A program made the position numbers and the translations under genes. The notes under the pieces were generated by a model that did not search any database, was not told the DNA's origin, and worked only from the letters and a program-made list of their open reading frames with translations. From OMIW01 sp044235645 (GTDB lineage Bacteria; Bdellovibrionota_C; UBA2361; OMIW01), in assembly GCA_044235645.1 (NCBI GenBank), contig JBIIHQ010000003.1:186001-250000 (forward strand): DNA of 64,000 nt, in the 5' to 3' direction. Positions 54,553-63,966 of the stretch are shown in pieces. The stretch's first letter is position 1; each line of letters opens with the position of its first letter.

Positions 54553-55152
54553 GTGACGAACTACATTCCCTATGTAATCGAGCAGACAGGTCGGGGCGAA
54601 CGGTCGTATGACATCTACTCCCGACTTCTCAAGGATCGCATCATATTTCTTGGCACCGAGGTTAATGATCTTGTCGCGAATTTGATAACGGCTCAGCTCC
54701 TTTTTCTGGAGTCAGAAGATCCCGAGAGGGATATATTTCTCTACATCAATAGCCCAGGAGGTGTGGTCACTGCCGGCCTCGCCATCTACGACACTATGCA
54801 ATACATCCGACCCGATGTTGCGACCGTGTGCGTGGGCCAAGCTGCGAGTATGGGAGCGGTGCTTTTGGCGGGAGGAGCCAAAGGAAAGAGATCTGCGCTC
54901 CCGCATGCGCGGATTATGATTCATCAGCCACTCGGCGGATTTCGGGGTCAGGCCTCCGATGTTGAAATACAGGCAAAGGAGATGCTTCGAGTGAAAGCTG
55001 AGCTTAATAGGATCCTTGCTCGCCATACAGGGCAGGGGGTTGAGCAGATTGAGCGAGACACCGATCGAGACAGGTTTATGACATCTGTTGAGGCAAAAGA
55101 GTACGGTCTCATCGACGAGATATTCGAGCGTCGCGAAACCCCGGCCACTTGA
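54553..55152 (+). CDS. clpP: ATP-dependent Clp protease proteolytic subunit ClpP
   Basis: The GTG at 54553 gives 199 residues, the normal length and ending as homologues start (TNYIPYVIEQTGRGERSYDIYSRLLKDR). The catalytic triad is visible: Ser in QAASMGA near residue 101, His in MIHQPLG near 126 and Asp in DTDRDRF near 175. A longer in-frame extension from an upstream ATG is not ClpP-like. It forms the protease with ClpX or ClpA; only ClpX is in the window, on the opposite strand. Confidence 0.96.
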   Translation: MTNYIPYVIEQTGRGERSYDIYSRLLKDRIIFLGTEVNDLVANLITAQLLFLESEDPERDIFLYINSPGGVVTAGLAIYDTMQYIRPDVATVCVGQAASMGAVLLAGGAKGKRSALPHARIMIHQPLGGFRGQASDVEIQAKEMLRVKAELNRILARHTGQGVEQIERDTDRDRFMTSVEAKEYGLIDEIFERRETPAT

Positions 55153-55163
55153 TGATGGCGACC

Positions 55164-55205
55164 CTCCTGTGTCGTTGGGTCATGAGTGGTCCAACGACAC
55201 AGGAG
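55164..55205. terminator. Perfect 15-bp terminator stem between clpP and the redoxin gene
   Basis: CTCCTGTGTCGTTGG (55164-55178) pairs perfectly with CCAACGACACAGGAG (55191-55205) with a 12-base loop. It lies 11 bases after clpP and 44 bases before the end of the convergent redoxin gene, so it probably stops both transcripts. There is no classical T-run. Confidence 0.7.
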
Positions 55206-55249
55206 AATGAGGGGGCGTCGCAACATCCTCCCCACTAACACTCAATTGG

Positions 55250-55810
55250 TTATCCCAACACTCCCAACTTCTCAAGCCCCGCTTCCGCAACTGCGGCATC
55301 GTGGCCTTCCTCGATGAGAACCCCCTCTTCGTTGAGGACGAAGACATGAGGGAGATCTTGACCATGAAGCGCTTGATACGCCTCATCGAGCAGACCATTC
55401 CCCGAAAATGCATGCAGTAAAGAGAACAGTCGTTGACCCTCTACTCGACGCTGTAGTCGCTCAAACGAGGTAGCTGGGTCGACACTGAGGGCTACAAAAG
55501 TCGCCACATTTGGCGAGACTCGCGATGCGAGGTCATTAAGATCTTCAACAACCGGTTTCGAAAAGCCACACCATTCTGCCCAGAACACGAGGACCACTGG
55601 CTTACCGCGAAATTCATGTAGAGAGCGATACTGCCCTTCAAGAGAGGTAAACCGAATTATGGGTACCTGCTGCCCTTTCAAACCTGACAAGCTCGCCCGA
55701 GATGTAAGACATCCTCCCAAGCCGGCTAGAGCCATACAAACTATAACCAATACCGAAAAACCACGGATGGAGTCTCGGACGATTCGAACCGTGCGGACAC
55801 TAAACAACAT
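55250..55810 (-). CDS. Lipoprotein thioredoxin-like protein with CxxS active site
   Basis: The protein is 186 residues. An N-terminal hydrophobic segment ends in a lipobox (LGGC, Cys at about residue 34), so it is a lipoprotein with a TlpA/ResA-like fold. The active site reads WAEWCGFSKPV, i.e. C-x2-S: the second cysteine is missing. A cis-proline (DLPHVFVL) is present. It is unlikely to be a dithiol reductase; a monothiol isomerase, glutathione-type or chaperone role is possible. It is the last gene of the minus-strand run that starts with the Tad genes. Confidence 0.8.
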   Translation of the reverse strand: MLFSVRTVRIVRDSIRGFSVLVIVCMALAGLGGCLTSRASLSGLKGQQVPIIRFTSLEGQYRSLHEFRGKPVVLVFWAEWCGFSKPVVEDLNDLASRVSPNVATFVALSVDPATSFERLQRRVEGQRLFSLLHAFSGNGLLDEAYQALHGQDLPHVFVLNEEGVLIEEGHDAAVAEAGLEKLGVLG

Positions 55811-55897
55811 AAATATTGGAGCTCCTAAAAGGTAAGGATTGATCCTTAGGATTGCAAATTTCTTGTCCCCGACAAATGGACTCCCGTGAATTCATTC

Positions 55898-58306
55898 CTA
55901 CCTTGCCGCCCTTAATTTCGGCGCAATTCGGGGGATTGGAGGCTTCTGAGATCCAAAAAACTGGGGGAATAATTCAGAATATATCTTTCGCACCGAAGCT
56001 TCCTTCTCCTTTTCGAAGCTTTGACGAAGAAGATTCACTGCGCCAACATCAGAATACTTCGCCAACAGATTGAGTGCCTTCGAGCGAATCTCAGGAGCGG
56101 GGCTAGCAAGCAGGTTAAACAATTTGGCGGATGATAATTTATCTGGCGCTAGATCGAGGACTATATGAATACACGGCACACAATCAGATTTCACTATCGC
56201 CGCCACGACTCCAGGAATTTCGAACGCCTTCGTAACGAGAGGCACGTCGACCATATCAGGAACTCTATTTTTCGAGGCTACATCGAAGAGGTATCCCGCC
56301 GCTTTCGCCCCGATGTTCTGCTGCTCGTCCGTCAGCCCACCCACCGCTTCCAAAATACTGGAGGACGGCTCGCTCTCGATCTCCTTCCCACGCAAAACAT
56401 CCACTATCGCTCGGAACTTATCCGCCGGAATCTGTTGCTGCGTGAGAAGCAGAAGGATATGGCCAGCACGAACATCGCTCCATCCGCCAAGAGCTGCGAT
56501 ATCTTCATCCTTAACTCCGCCACCTGATAGCCTTATAGCCGCCAGTCTTACATGGTCAGGTACATCACCAGACCCGAGCGCTAAATCTAAAATCTTTCGC
56601 TGACCCTCCGTGATATCTACCCTCGAATTAAGCCTCGAGAGCACCTTCACTATCATTTGCCGGTCATCTCCTCGACGAGCGAGTCGAGACAAAAGCCATA
56701 TTAGCTCCTCAGTGTTAAGAGAATCGATGGTTTTATCAATATTATCTACATAGTGCTCCCTTCCGACCCTGAATGAAAGCAAAAGGAGGGATAGTGGCCT
56801 TGTCAAGAAATCCTTATCATCACCAACCCCTGTTATAAGAAACGATAAAATTCGCCTATCCTTGTCCTCCCCACCAGTATCAATCAACAGCGCGGTTGCT
56901 AATTTAATCGCCGTCGCTAGGTCTGTCTGCGCGATCCTACTGAAAGATTTCGCACGCTCGGGATTTGGAGTAGTTCGATCCAACGCGCGAAGAGCTTCTA
57001 TAAAACCAATCGGTCTGACTAAATTATTACTACCATACCAATCACGAATCGTGGCGACAGCAAGACGAACCCCCTGTGACTCACACCTCTCAAGTATCCA
57101 GTTCTCAATACTCACTCGCTCATCGGAATCTTCAGCCCGCTCGACGAGCGAAATCGCCACGTCGTGAACAGATGGATCCTTGATGAGGGATAGTCTCTCG
57201 AAAAATTGAATCCTCTCCTCTGGAGACATTCCTGGAGAGAAGCCAGCTTGTTCAAGAACCGACTGCTTAGCAAAATCTCCGCCGACTGGTTCATGAGACA
57301 CTCCTTGTAGGTAAAATCTCAAAAATGCCAATATGATACCAAGAACAACTAACAAAATAAAAACCTGACGCGGCCTCCGACTGCTCGGCTCACCCGGATT
57401 CGTCGAATCGACCGATGGCGAAAATACCGCGACCTCGTCAGTAGTGAGACCTGTCCCCGAATTCCTAATCGAGGGCAATATTTCTTTAATAATCGGGGGA
57501 GCACTCACAGAGGCATCCCGAACTGTTTGCAGCTCTGACATGAGTTCTACGCAGCTCTGAGGACGCTTAGAAGGGTCTGCAGCAAGACCGCGATACAGGA
57601 TATTGCTGAGCCATTCAGGCACTCCGTCCCGACGCAGCCGCGACTCTACCACCGTCGGCTGTATCTCCTCATCCGCCCTGAAGACACACCCGAACAAAAG
57701 TGCCCCTAAAACACACACGGAGAAAACATCCGATGATTCGGTAGCAATCTCTCCCTTTCGTACCTCAGGAGCAAATGAAAAAATATCCCCCGGGGTTTCA
57801 GATGAAAAATCTCGTTTGCCTAAGAGACCAAGAAGTCCCACCAAAGTCGGAGTCAAAGATTCATCCGCCAAAAAGGATACCGGATGCAGGTCTCCGAAAA
57901 AAATCCCCTCTGCGTGAAATTGGGCCATAACTGAGACCAGCGACATGAATCGACGGCTCGCTTCCCCGAAACTCCTGCCAACGAATGGAAACGGATCACC
58001 CCCCACTCTTATCATCTCCATGAAGGGATATCCCTCTGAGTCCAGCTCCGCTCGCACAATCCCTCCCAGATTTGGAAGTTTCCCGAACAGATCAGACAGC
58101 TCCGCGAGACGCAACTTGAATCGACGGACCTCCGTGCTTTGCGGGTCAAACTTGTCCTTCCCAACGATGATCATTCGGACAGTCCCGCCAGTCACCCGTC
58201 CGACAAATACAGAAAAAGTTGGAGCGTCACCCCACCGAACTCCGAGTTCGTACAGTCGTGATACCGGCTCCGATGCCCGCTGGACTGGCGTCATCATATG
58301 AGACAT
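55898..58306 (-). CDS. Degenerate eukaryotic-like kinase with transmembrane segment and alpha-solenoid tail
   Basis: The protein is 802 residues. Residues ~1-265 resemble a Ser/Thr kinase: GDLHPVSFL stands in the place of HRDLKPEN (Asp kept, Asn replaced by Ser), FAPEVRKGE in the place of APE, SSDVFSVCVLG and the Arg of ADPSKRP. The DFG position reads GLLG, so magnesium binding is probably lost: a pseudokinase. A transmembrane helix is at ~312-332. The remainder is helical, with HEAT-like repeated patterns. It lies 43 bases after sctV on the same strand. Its role may be scaffolding for the secretion genes (inference). Confidence 0.75.
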   Translation of the reverse strand: MSHMMTPVQRASEPVSRLYELGVRWGDAPTFSVFVGRVTGGTVRMIIVGKDKFDPQSTEVRRFKLRLAELSDLFGKLPNLGGIVRAELDSEGYPFMEMIRVGGDPFPFVGRSFGEASRRFMSLVSVMAQFHAEGIFFGDLHPVSFLADESLTPTLVGLLGLLGKRDFSSETPGDIFSFAPEVRKGEIATESSDVFSVCVLGALLFGCVFRADEEIQPTVVESRLRRDGVPEWLSNILYRGLAADPSKRPQSCVELMSELQTVRDASVSAPPIIKEILPSIRNSGTGLTTDEVAVFSPSVDSTNPGEPSSRRPRQVFILLVVLGIILAFLRFYLQGVSHEPVGGDFAKQSVLEQAGFSPGMSPEERIQFFERLSLIKDPSVHDVAISLVERAEDSDERVSIENWILERCESQGVRLAVATIRDWYGSNNLVRPIGFIEALRALDRTTPNPERAKSFSRIAQTDLATAIKLATALLIDTGGEDKDRRILSFLITGVGDDKDFLTRPLSLLLLSFRVGREHYVDNIDKTIDSLNTEELIWLLSRLARRGDDRQMIVKVLSRLNSRVDITEGQRKILDLALGSGDVPDHVRLAAIRLSGGGVKDEDIAALGGWSDVRAGHILLLLTQQQIPADKFRAIVDVLRGKEIESEPSSSILEAVGGLTDEQQNIGAKAAGYLFDVASKNRVPDMVDVPLVTKAFEIPGVVAAIVKSDCVPCIHIVLDLAPDKLSSAKLFNLLASPAPEIRSKALNLLAKYSDVGAVNLLRQSFEKEKEASVRKIYSELFPQFFGSQKPPIPRIAPKLRAAR

Positions 58307-58349
58307 ACCCTACCCCCTCCTTCCCCCCAATTGTCATGCGAATAAGTCG

Positions 58350-60440
58350 CTAACCAATCGCCCGCCAGAGTGCTACACGTTCGAGAGGAATACTTGAGTC
58401 GACTTCTTCTCGAGAGAGTGTTTTGCATTGAAACCCCGAAGTCCTCAAAAAGCGGGCTATCCGACCTCGAAGATCAGGACGACAAACGATGCACATCTGG
58501 CTCATTCCAAATCGGCCTATCGGTTCGAATAGTAACCTAAGACCTTGCACCAAAGGATCTCTGACCTGAGAGGGGAGCGACAACGGAACGTTTCCAACCT
58601 CCATCGGAATTCGTTCGAAGTATTCCTCTACCTCCGGAGATAATTCAAAAGCTCGCAGGACTCTCTGGCTGTTTAGCAACCCCGCGACGAGAGATCTTCT
58701 TCGCTGAACTCGAATATGAGCTGCCGCATGCCCTACATCAAGGTCTCCGCCCTGGGAAAAAAGTAGTCGATAGGAGGCGCAATACGCGAGTACCGACTCG
58801 ATGACTGAACTGAAATCACTGACATCTATCCCCTCACGCACTAATTCGTGTATCAATTCCGTTATTCGGGCAGCATCTATCATATTTCTCTGTAGCGTCT
58901 CCTCAATTGTACCGGGGAACCTCCGGTCGAGCTCCTTCAGCATGACATGAACGTCGAGTATACCGAGTACCTCCTCGGGATTATGTCTAAAAAAAACTAT
59001 TAACTTGACGAACAAGAACTCAATGCAATCCAGTAACCGAACCTCACCCGCCTGAGCAATAGTCAGCGTCTTGCTTCCCAACGGCGACCAAAAAACTATT
59101 TTGTCCGTAACCGGGTGTCGCTCCTCTCGCATAACACTAAAACCAAACAGTTCCGAATTTTCAACCCCCAATTCGACAAACAAAGATTCCGGATCTAAGA
59201 ACCCTCTGAAAATTTCATCTCCCCTCAGAAGAATTCGATACTCCCCTGGAACAAGGCTAGAATCCTCTTCAATCGTCAGTCGAGGAAGTCGTGTACCGAA
59301 AGCTGAAAACCCCTCGACAGAGCATTGAGCCCAGCGCTGTTGATAGAAAATCTCCTTATCGCGAAAGGCGGGACCAAGCCGCGATGAATCGAGACGAATA
59401 CATACGAGCCGATTCGGTCCGGCAAAAACATCCCTATCCTTAGGTCCCGGTGCCATTCGAAAAACGCCATCACCCGACAAATCCCCTCCGGTCCTACGAC
59501 TGCGATGTAGCAACACCAAGCCACAAATTACAAAGGCTCCTCCCACCACACAGAATGGAGGCATCGGCAAGCCAGGTATTACCGCCATGCCAAAAAGTAT
59601 TACCCCGGACGTGATCAGTATTATCGGTCGGGCAAAGAGCTGTTTCGAGAGCTGCGCGCTGAGAGACAACTCTGTATCACCCTCTACTCTCGTGACAAGC
59701 AACCCCGCGCAGATCGCAGTCATCAAGGCAGGAATTTGTGTAACGAGACCGTCTCCCACAGTAAGAATGGAGTAATGCCGGACAGCCGAGGATACATCGA
59801 GGCCGCGACTAAGCCCGATGTATAGGCCACCGATTAAATTAGCGGCTATGATAAAAATCCCGGCGATTCCGTCTCCTTGGACAAATCTCATTGCACCATC
59901 CATGGCTCCGTACAGCTGAGATTCCTGACGTAACTGCTCTCTCCGTTGATGAGCCTGTTCCGGAGTCAATAGACCACTCCTCAGATCTGAATCAATTGCG
60001 GACTGATTTCCAGCCAATCCCTCGAGAGCAAATCGCGCTGCAACCTCTGAAACACGACCAGCCCCACGAGATATGACGATTAAATTTACTGATGTCAGTA
60101 TGAAGAAAATGATAAATCCAACAACTATTTCACCCTGAATAAGAAATGTTCCAAATGCATGAATTACCTCGCCCGCATCTCCAGTGCTGAGAATTAAGCG
60201 GCATGAAGCCACATTGAGTGACAATCGCAAGAGGGTAGACAAAACAAGGATCGATGGAAAGGTAAGAAGCGCCAGTGCACTCGGAAGCTGGAGAGAAATT
60301 AATAACAGTAGTAGTGAGGCTCCGAGATTGGCAGAGAGAAGAATATCTAAGACGGGTGTGGGCAGCGGCACAATCAGAGCGATTGCTATCGTCAGCACAA
60401 AAACTGCCAGACCTGCTTCGCTAACTTTACTCCACCCCAC
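58350..60440 (-). CDS. sctV: Type III secretion export gate protein (SctV / FlhA family)
   Basis: The protein is 696 residues from a GTG, the usual FHIPEP-family length. About eight transmembrane helices occupy residues ~10-325. The diagnostic GAMDGAMRFVQGDGIAGI motif (family-wide GAMDGASKFV-type) is near residue 185, and the soluble C-terminal domain (~345-696) would form the nonameric ring in the cytoplasm. It lies with no other flagellar genes, so it is more likely a non-flagellar secretion export gate than FlhA, but this cannot be settled from one gene. It starts 99 bases after a Tad membrane protein and is followed by the pseudokinase. Confidence 0.9.
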   Translation of the reverse strand: MGWSKVSEAGLAVFVLTIAIALIVPLPTPVLDILLSANLGASLLLLLISLQLPSALALLTFPSILVLSTLLRLSLNVASCRLILSTGDAGEVIHAFGTFLIQGEIVVGFIIFFILTSVNLIVISRGAGRVSEVAARFALEGLAGNQSAIDSDLRSGLLTPEQAHQRREQLRQESQLYGAMDGAMRFVQGDGIAGIFIIAANLIGGLYIGLSRGLDVSSAVRHYSILTVGDGLVTQIPALMTAICAGLLVTRVEGDTELSLSAQLSKQLFARPIILITSGVILFGMAVIPGLPMPPFCVVGGAFVICGLVLLHRSRRTGGDLSGDGVFRMAPGPKDRDVFAGPNRLVCIRLDSSRLGPAFRDKEIFYQQRWAQCSVEGFSAFGTRLPRLTIEEDSSLVPGEYRILLRGDEIFRGFLDPESLFVELGVENSELFGFSVMREERHPVTDKIVFWSPLGSKTLTIAQAGEVRLLDCIEFLFVKLIVFFRHNPEEVLGILDVHVMLKELDRRFPGTIEETLQRNMIDAARITELIHELVREGIDVSDFSSVIESVLAYCASYRLLFSQGGDLDVGHAAAHIRVQRRRSLVAGLLNSQRVLRAFELSPEVEEYFERIPMEVGNVPLSLPSQVRDPLVQGLRLLFEPIGRFGMSQMCIVCRPDLRGRIARFLRTSGFQCKTLSREEVDSSIPLERVALWRAIG

Positions 60441-60539
60441 CCGCCGATCTCCCGAAAGTACCCGTATCTTCGAAGCAAATTGACTGAAACGGGTGCTAAC
60501 GTTCCGGCAGCCAAAAGCATGACCCCTTCCCTCTCGCGC

Positions 60540-61454
60540 TCACATCTGCCCTGCCAACGAACACGCCACTCCAGTAAAAAGAAGCGCGAGGAAGCCGATA
60601 AAGGCAAGCGCCACCGGCAAAGTCGCCTTCACCTCGAGTGCCTTAATCATCCCCTCAACTTGAGCCTCCCGTTGTACGATGATCCCGTCGGACAGTTCCT
60701 GAAGCTGTCGGGCCACTTCTCCGCCGTGCCGAGAAGATTGGCCAATCGCGTTGAAGGCGAGACTCAGTTCCTGCAAACCGCGAAGCTCTCCCACTTCAAC
60801 AAGCGCTTCATCGAGCGACTGCCCAGCCCGCACACGAATCATCGCCTGCTCCAACAGCAATATGACGGGATTCTGTCGGTCCCTGTCGGCCGCCATCTCG
60901 AGAACTCGCTTGATACACGGCCCAATATCGAGAGCACTACTCACCCCAATCACTAATTGCTCGATCACGATGGGGAGATAAAATAGCGTTTCGATGTCAT
61001 TTGATTTCTTTTCCGATTCGAGACGTAACTGGCCGTAGCGCGTACCAAAAACAGCACAGAGAGGCGGCAACATCAAGCCAACTCCTTCAAGGCCGACCGT
61101 ATTGAGAGAAATAATCAAACCCCCAAACCCAAAAGCCAGTGGAGCCCATCTGCAACCCCTGTAGAAATCCTCTCGGTCCTGCTCGGAAAAGTATCCCGCC
61201 TGAAAAAAAAGTCGTTCCTTTTCCGAAAGGCCCGATGGGCCGTTCTTACTTTTGGCTTTTGCTGATTTATTCTCCAAATCAATGACCTGTTTTTTTAGCG
61301 CATCTTGACTCATGGTCCGGCCTTCACGTCCGTCCCGTCTCACAGATGCCCCTCCAAACCCCCCTTTTTGGCGACGATTAACGCTTCCCAAACCCACTAA
61401 TACACCAAAGCCGACTGCAATCACGACAAATCCTAGCACGACGTTCAGGCCCAT
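60540..61454 (-). CDS. tadC: Tad/type II secretion F-family inner-membrane protein (TadC-like)
   Basis: The protein is 304 residues with a first transmembrane helix at the N-terminus, helices near 105-145, and a pair at the C-terminus (VALAFIGFLALLFTGVAC). The middle region (SALDIGPCIKRVLE, LDEALVEVGELRGL, SSRHGGEVARQLQELSDGI) is the T2SSF domain typical of TadB/TadC. It is the second Tad membrane platform protein of this run. It follows tadB by 71 bases. Confidence 0.85.
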   Translation of the reverse strand: MGLNVVLGFVVIAVGFGVLVGLGSVNRRQKGGFGGASVRRDGREGRTMSQDALKKQVIDLENKSAKAKSKNGPSGLSEKERLFFQAGYFSEQDREDFYRGCRWAPLAFGFGGLIISLNTVGLEGVGLMLPPLCAVFGTRYGQLRLESEKKSNDIETLFYLPIVIEQLVIGVSSALDIGPCIKRVLEMAADRDRQNPVILLLEQAMIRVRAGQSLDEALVEVGELRGLQELSLAFNAIGQSSRHGGEVARQLQELSDGIIVQREAQVEGMIKALEVKATLPVALAFIGFLALLFTGVACSLAGQM

Positions 61455-61525
61455 CTGACAATCCCCCCGTCTCCAAATCCTCGCCTAGCCTTCATCGCCG
61501 ATGGCTGGAAAATTAACAATCGAAT

Positions 61526-62518
61526 TCAGACCCGAATCCTTGTTACCCGGGCAATCAATCTGACCGCACTAAAAATAAGTACGAAGGCAACCTGCCAAAC
61601 TAAAAATCCTCCATCACTCTTGAGCCCCGCTAAAACCATGTCTGGCGCTTGAAAGTAGAGCATAACCTGAATTACCGCTAAAATGAGGACGATCAGCCAG
61701 ACCGAACCTCTCTGTTGCCCCACTGCAGCTTTTGCCTGAAGTCTGAACTGGGCCCTCCGCTTTGCCTGGCGAGATAAACGCTCCAGCGTATCAGACAGGG
61801 ACCCACCAACCTTCCTACTAATCAGCAACGCCTGCACAAAGAGCTCTATATCTGCGTGGTCGACCCCCTGAGCGAACTCCCCTATCGCGTGCTCCTCTCC
61901 CACACCGAACCGAAGGCGATCGAGCATCAGCATTACCTCAGCCCGAACCATGGAATCTGAGCTCAGTCTTTCCGCTGCAGCCTCCATCGCGGTGATAATA
62001 TTCATTCCTGACTTCAGAAGCCCCACAATCGCAAGCAGAAAGGCACTAAAATCCCTATCAAAAGCATTGAATCTGCGTGTTACGCGACGACTCACATGGC
62101 CGTTTGCGACAAGACTCCCGACCCAAAATGCAACAACTATCTGAAAAAAAGAGCTGAGGCGGGGTATCAACAAAAGAACAACAAAAACAACCACGATACA
62201 ACCAGCCACCATTGCTCGGTATTGCCCGGGGGTAATCGGCAAACCCGAATATCCTAGCCACCGCTCCAGTTTGCCGGTTCGTATGCTCCCCTTTCGCTTT
62301 CTTCCAATCTGCGATTCTGACCCACTCTCTTGAGTTAACCCGCCAGCTACGGACCTTTTTTTCGGGCCACCTTCCATCGACACCGGTCGTTCACCGGACC
62401 TCAGCGGATTAGCACCGAAGGATCCAACGACGCTACCACCTGGATTTCGCCGGAACGCGGACAACACCACGACGGCAACACCAATCAGCGCGATCCCTAT
62501 CCCGTACCGAAGTTCCAC
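61526..62518 (-). CDS. tadB: Tad inner-membrane platform protein (TadB-like)
   Basis: The protein is 330 residues from a GTG with a strong AGGAGGAG site 4 bases upstream. A signal-like first helix is followed by a charged linker, then helices near 105-140 and 280-320, with the T2SSF middle domain (LLKSGMNIITAMEAAAERL, EEHAIGEFAQGVDHADIELF, KVGGSLSDTLERL). TadB and TadC together form the inner-membrane platform of Tad secretion. It is 44 bases downstream of tadA. Confidence 0.85.
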   Translation of the reverse strand: MELRYGIGIALIGVAVVVLSAFRRNPGGSVVGSFGANPLRSGERPVSMEGGPKKRSVAGGLTQESGSESQIGRKRKGSIRTGKLERWLGYSGLPITPGQYRAMVAGCIVVVFVVLLLIPRLSSFFQIVVAFWVGSLVANGHVSRRVTRRFNAFDRDFSAFLLAIVGLLKSGMNIITAMEAAAERLSSDSMVRAEVMLMLDRLRFGVGEEHAIGEFAQGVDHADIELFVQALLISRKVGGSLSDTLERLSRQAKRRAQFRLQAKAAVGQQRGSVWLIVLILAVIQVMLYFQAPDMVLAGLKSDGGFLVWQVAFVLIFSAVRLIARVTRIRV

Positions 62519-62562
62519 TATCTCCTCCTTCCGGCGACTTTACACGAACAAGTGATGCCCCC

Positions 62563-63966
62563 CTACCGGCGTGCGCGGGGACTTGGACCAACTCCTCCTT
62601 GCCCCGTGAACCCAAACTCCTGGGGCGAATTACCTAAAAGGATGCCATCGTTGATCAACGCCTCGTCAAAAGCCGAAGACCAAGAGTCAATACGCCACAC
62701 CGGGTTCGCACCCGATTTTTTTATCGTGAACATCGGTCGAACCTGTATCATTCCCTCGACATAATGACCTACCTCAATAATTTCCCCTATGCGAGGCCTT
62801 CCCGTTTCCTTGTCACGAAATAGCCAAATGACGCAATCGATTGCGAGCGCAATCTGTTGCCGAATGATTTCTACGGAGACAGATTTCTGTGCACGACCCA
62901 AGAGACTCTCGAGCCGGGTGAGAGTTTCCCGCGCATTCCGAGCATGAACCGTCGCCATCCCGACATGACCCGTTTGCGCGCTCTCAAGAAATGCTTCCGC
63001 TGCGAACGGAGAGCGCATTTCTCCCAGAATTACTCGCGTTGGCGTCATACGAAGTGTCGTTATTATATGTTGCTGTAAAGTAACCTCCCCCTGCCCCTCA
63101 GAATTCGGTGGCCGTGAAACGAGCGAGCGGAAATAAGGATGCTGAAAGTTGACCTCGGGAGTATCTTCGACTGCCACGATAGATTCAGAATCACCAAATT
63201 GAGTGCCCAAACATTTCATGAGGGTCGTTTTCCCCGTTCCCGTCTCTCCAGAAATCATCATCGTCACAAGACCCGAACGCGTCAAAGCAGCCAGATACTG
63301 AACAATAAGGGGGGGGGCTACCTGATAGGTTATTAGGTTCTCCAGGTGGACCTCAGAAATGCGTGGGACTCGGATACAAAGGAGCGGTCCCCGTTGTCCA
63401 CAAACACTTTCATGAACAGCACATATGCGAATGCCATTCGGCAATGCCGCATCAACGGTATGCTGCTGGGTAGACAGTGATTTACCCAGCCTTAACAACA
63501 ATCGATCTAAAAATGAGACATAGGCCTGATGATTCGGCCACGACAGACCGGTTGTTTCGCTTACCTTCCCCCTCTGTAATACGACGGTTTTGTAGTCATA
63601 AACATGAATGTCTGTCACCTCCCTGTTATCAATCAACGGCTGCAGCACACCCCACCCCGTCAAATCGAGCCGAAGTGCAACGATAACGTTTATGCGCTCG
63701 ATATCGGGTAACCGTTCACCCCGCTTGGACAAGACTCTATCAACTGCCTCCGCTATAACCTCATCAAGTGAGCGACCCTGCTCCTCTGCTCTTTCGACCG
63801 ACGAGCTATTTCCAAGTTCTCGGCGAGCCTCACGGAGCACAGTAGCTGCAATCGCGGACATCTCCGATTTAGCACTTCCTTTTCCATCTGAGTCCGAGGC
63901 AGTCGACCGACCAGTACTATCATTCCCCGAGGCGCGATGAGACGAATTTGCGCTCGCAGAGGTCAT
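62563..63966 (-). CDS. tadA: Tad secretion ATPase (TadA/CpaF family)
   Basis: The protein is 467 residues from an ATG with AGGGA close upstream. An N-terminal Ser/Gly-rich segment of ~40 residues precedes the helical N-domain; the ATPase core has Walker A ISGETGTGKTTL near residue 240, the VAVEDTPEV Asp box, and GHVGMATVHARNARET (His box) near 345. It powers pilus or secretion complex assembly in the cytoplasm. The gene opens 35 bases from the window edge, so the upstream part of the locus is not visible. Confidence 0.93.
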   Translation of the reverse strand: MTSASANSSHRASGNDSTGRSTASDSDGKGSAKSEMSAIAATVLREARRELGNSSSVERAEEQGRSLDEVIAEAVDRVLSKRGERLPDIERINVIVALRLDLTGWGVLQPLIDNREVTDIHVYDYKTVVLQRGKVSETTGLSWPNHQAYVSFLDRLLLRLGKSLSTQQHTVDAALPNGIRICAVHESVCGQRGPLLCIRVPRISEVHLENLITYQVAPPLIVQYLAALTRSGLVTMMISGETGTGKTTLMKCLGTQFGDSESIVAVEDTPEVNFQHPYFRSLVSRPPNSEGQGEVTLQQHIITTLRMTPTRVILGEMRSPFAAEAFLESAQTGHVGMATVHARNARETLTRLESLLGRAQKSVSVEIIRQQIALAIDCVIWLFRDKETGRPRIGEIIEVGHYVEGMIQVRPMFTIKKSGANPVWRIDSWSSAFDEALINDGILLGNSPQEFGFTGQGGVGPSPRARR

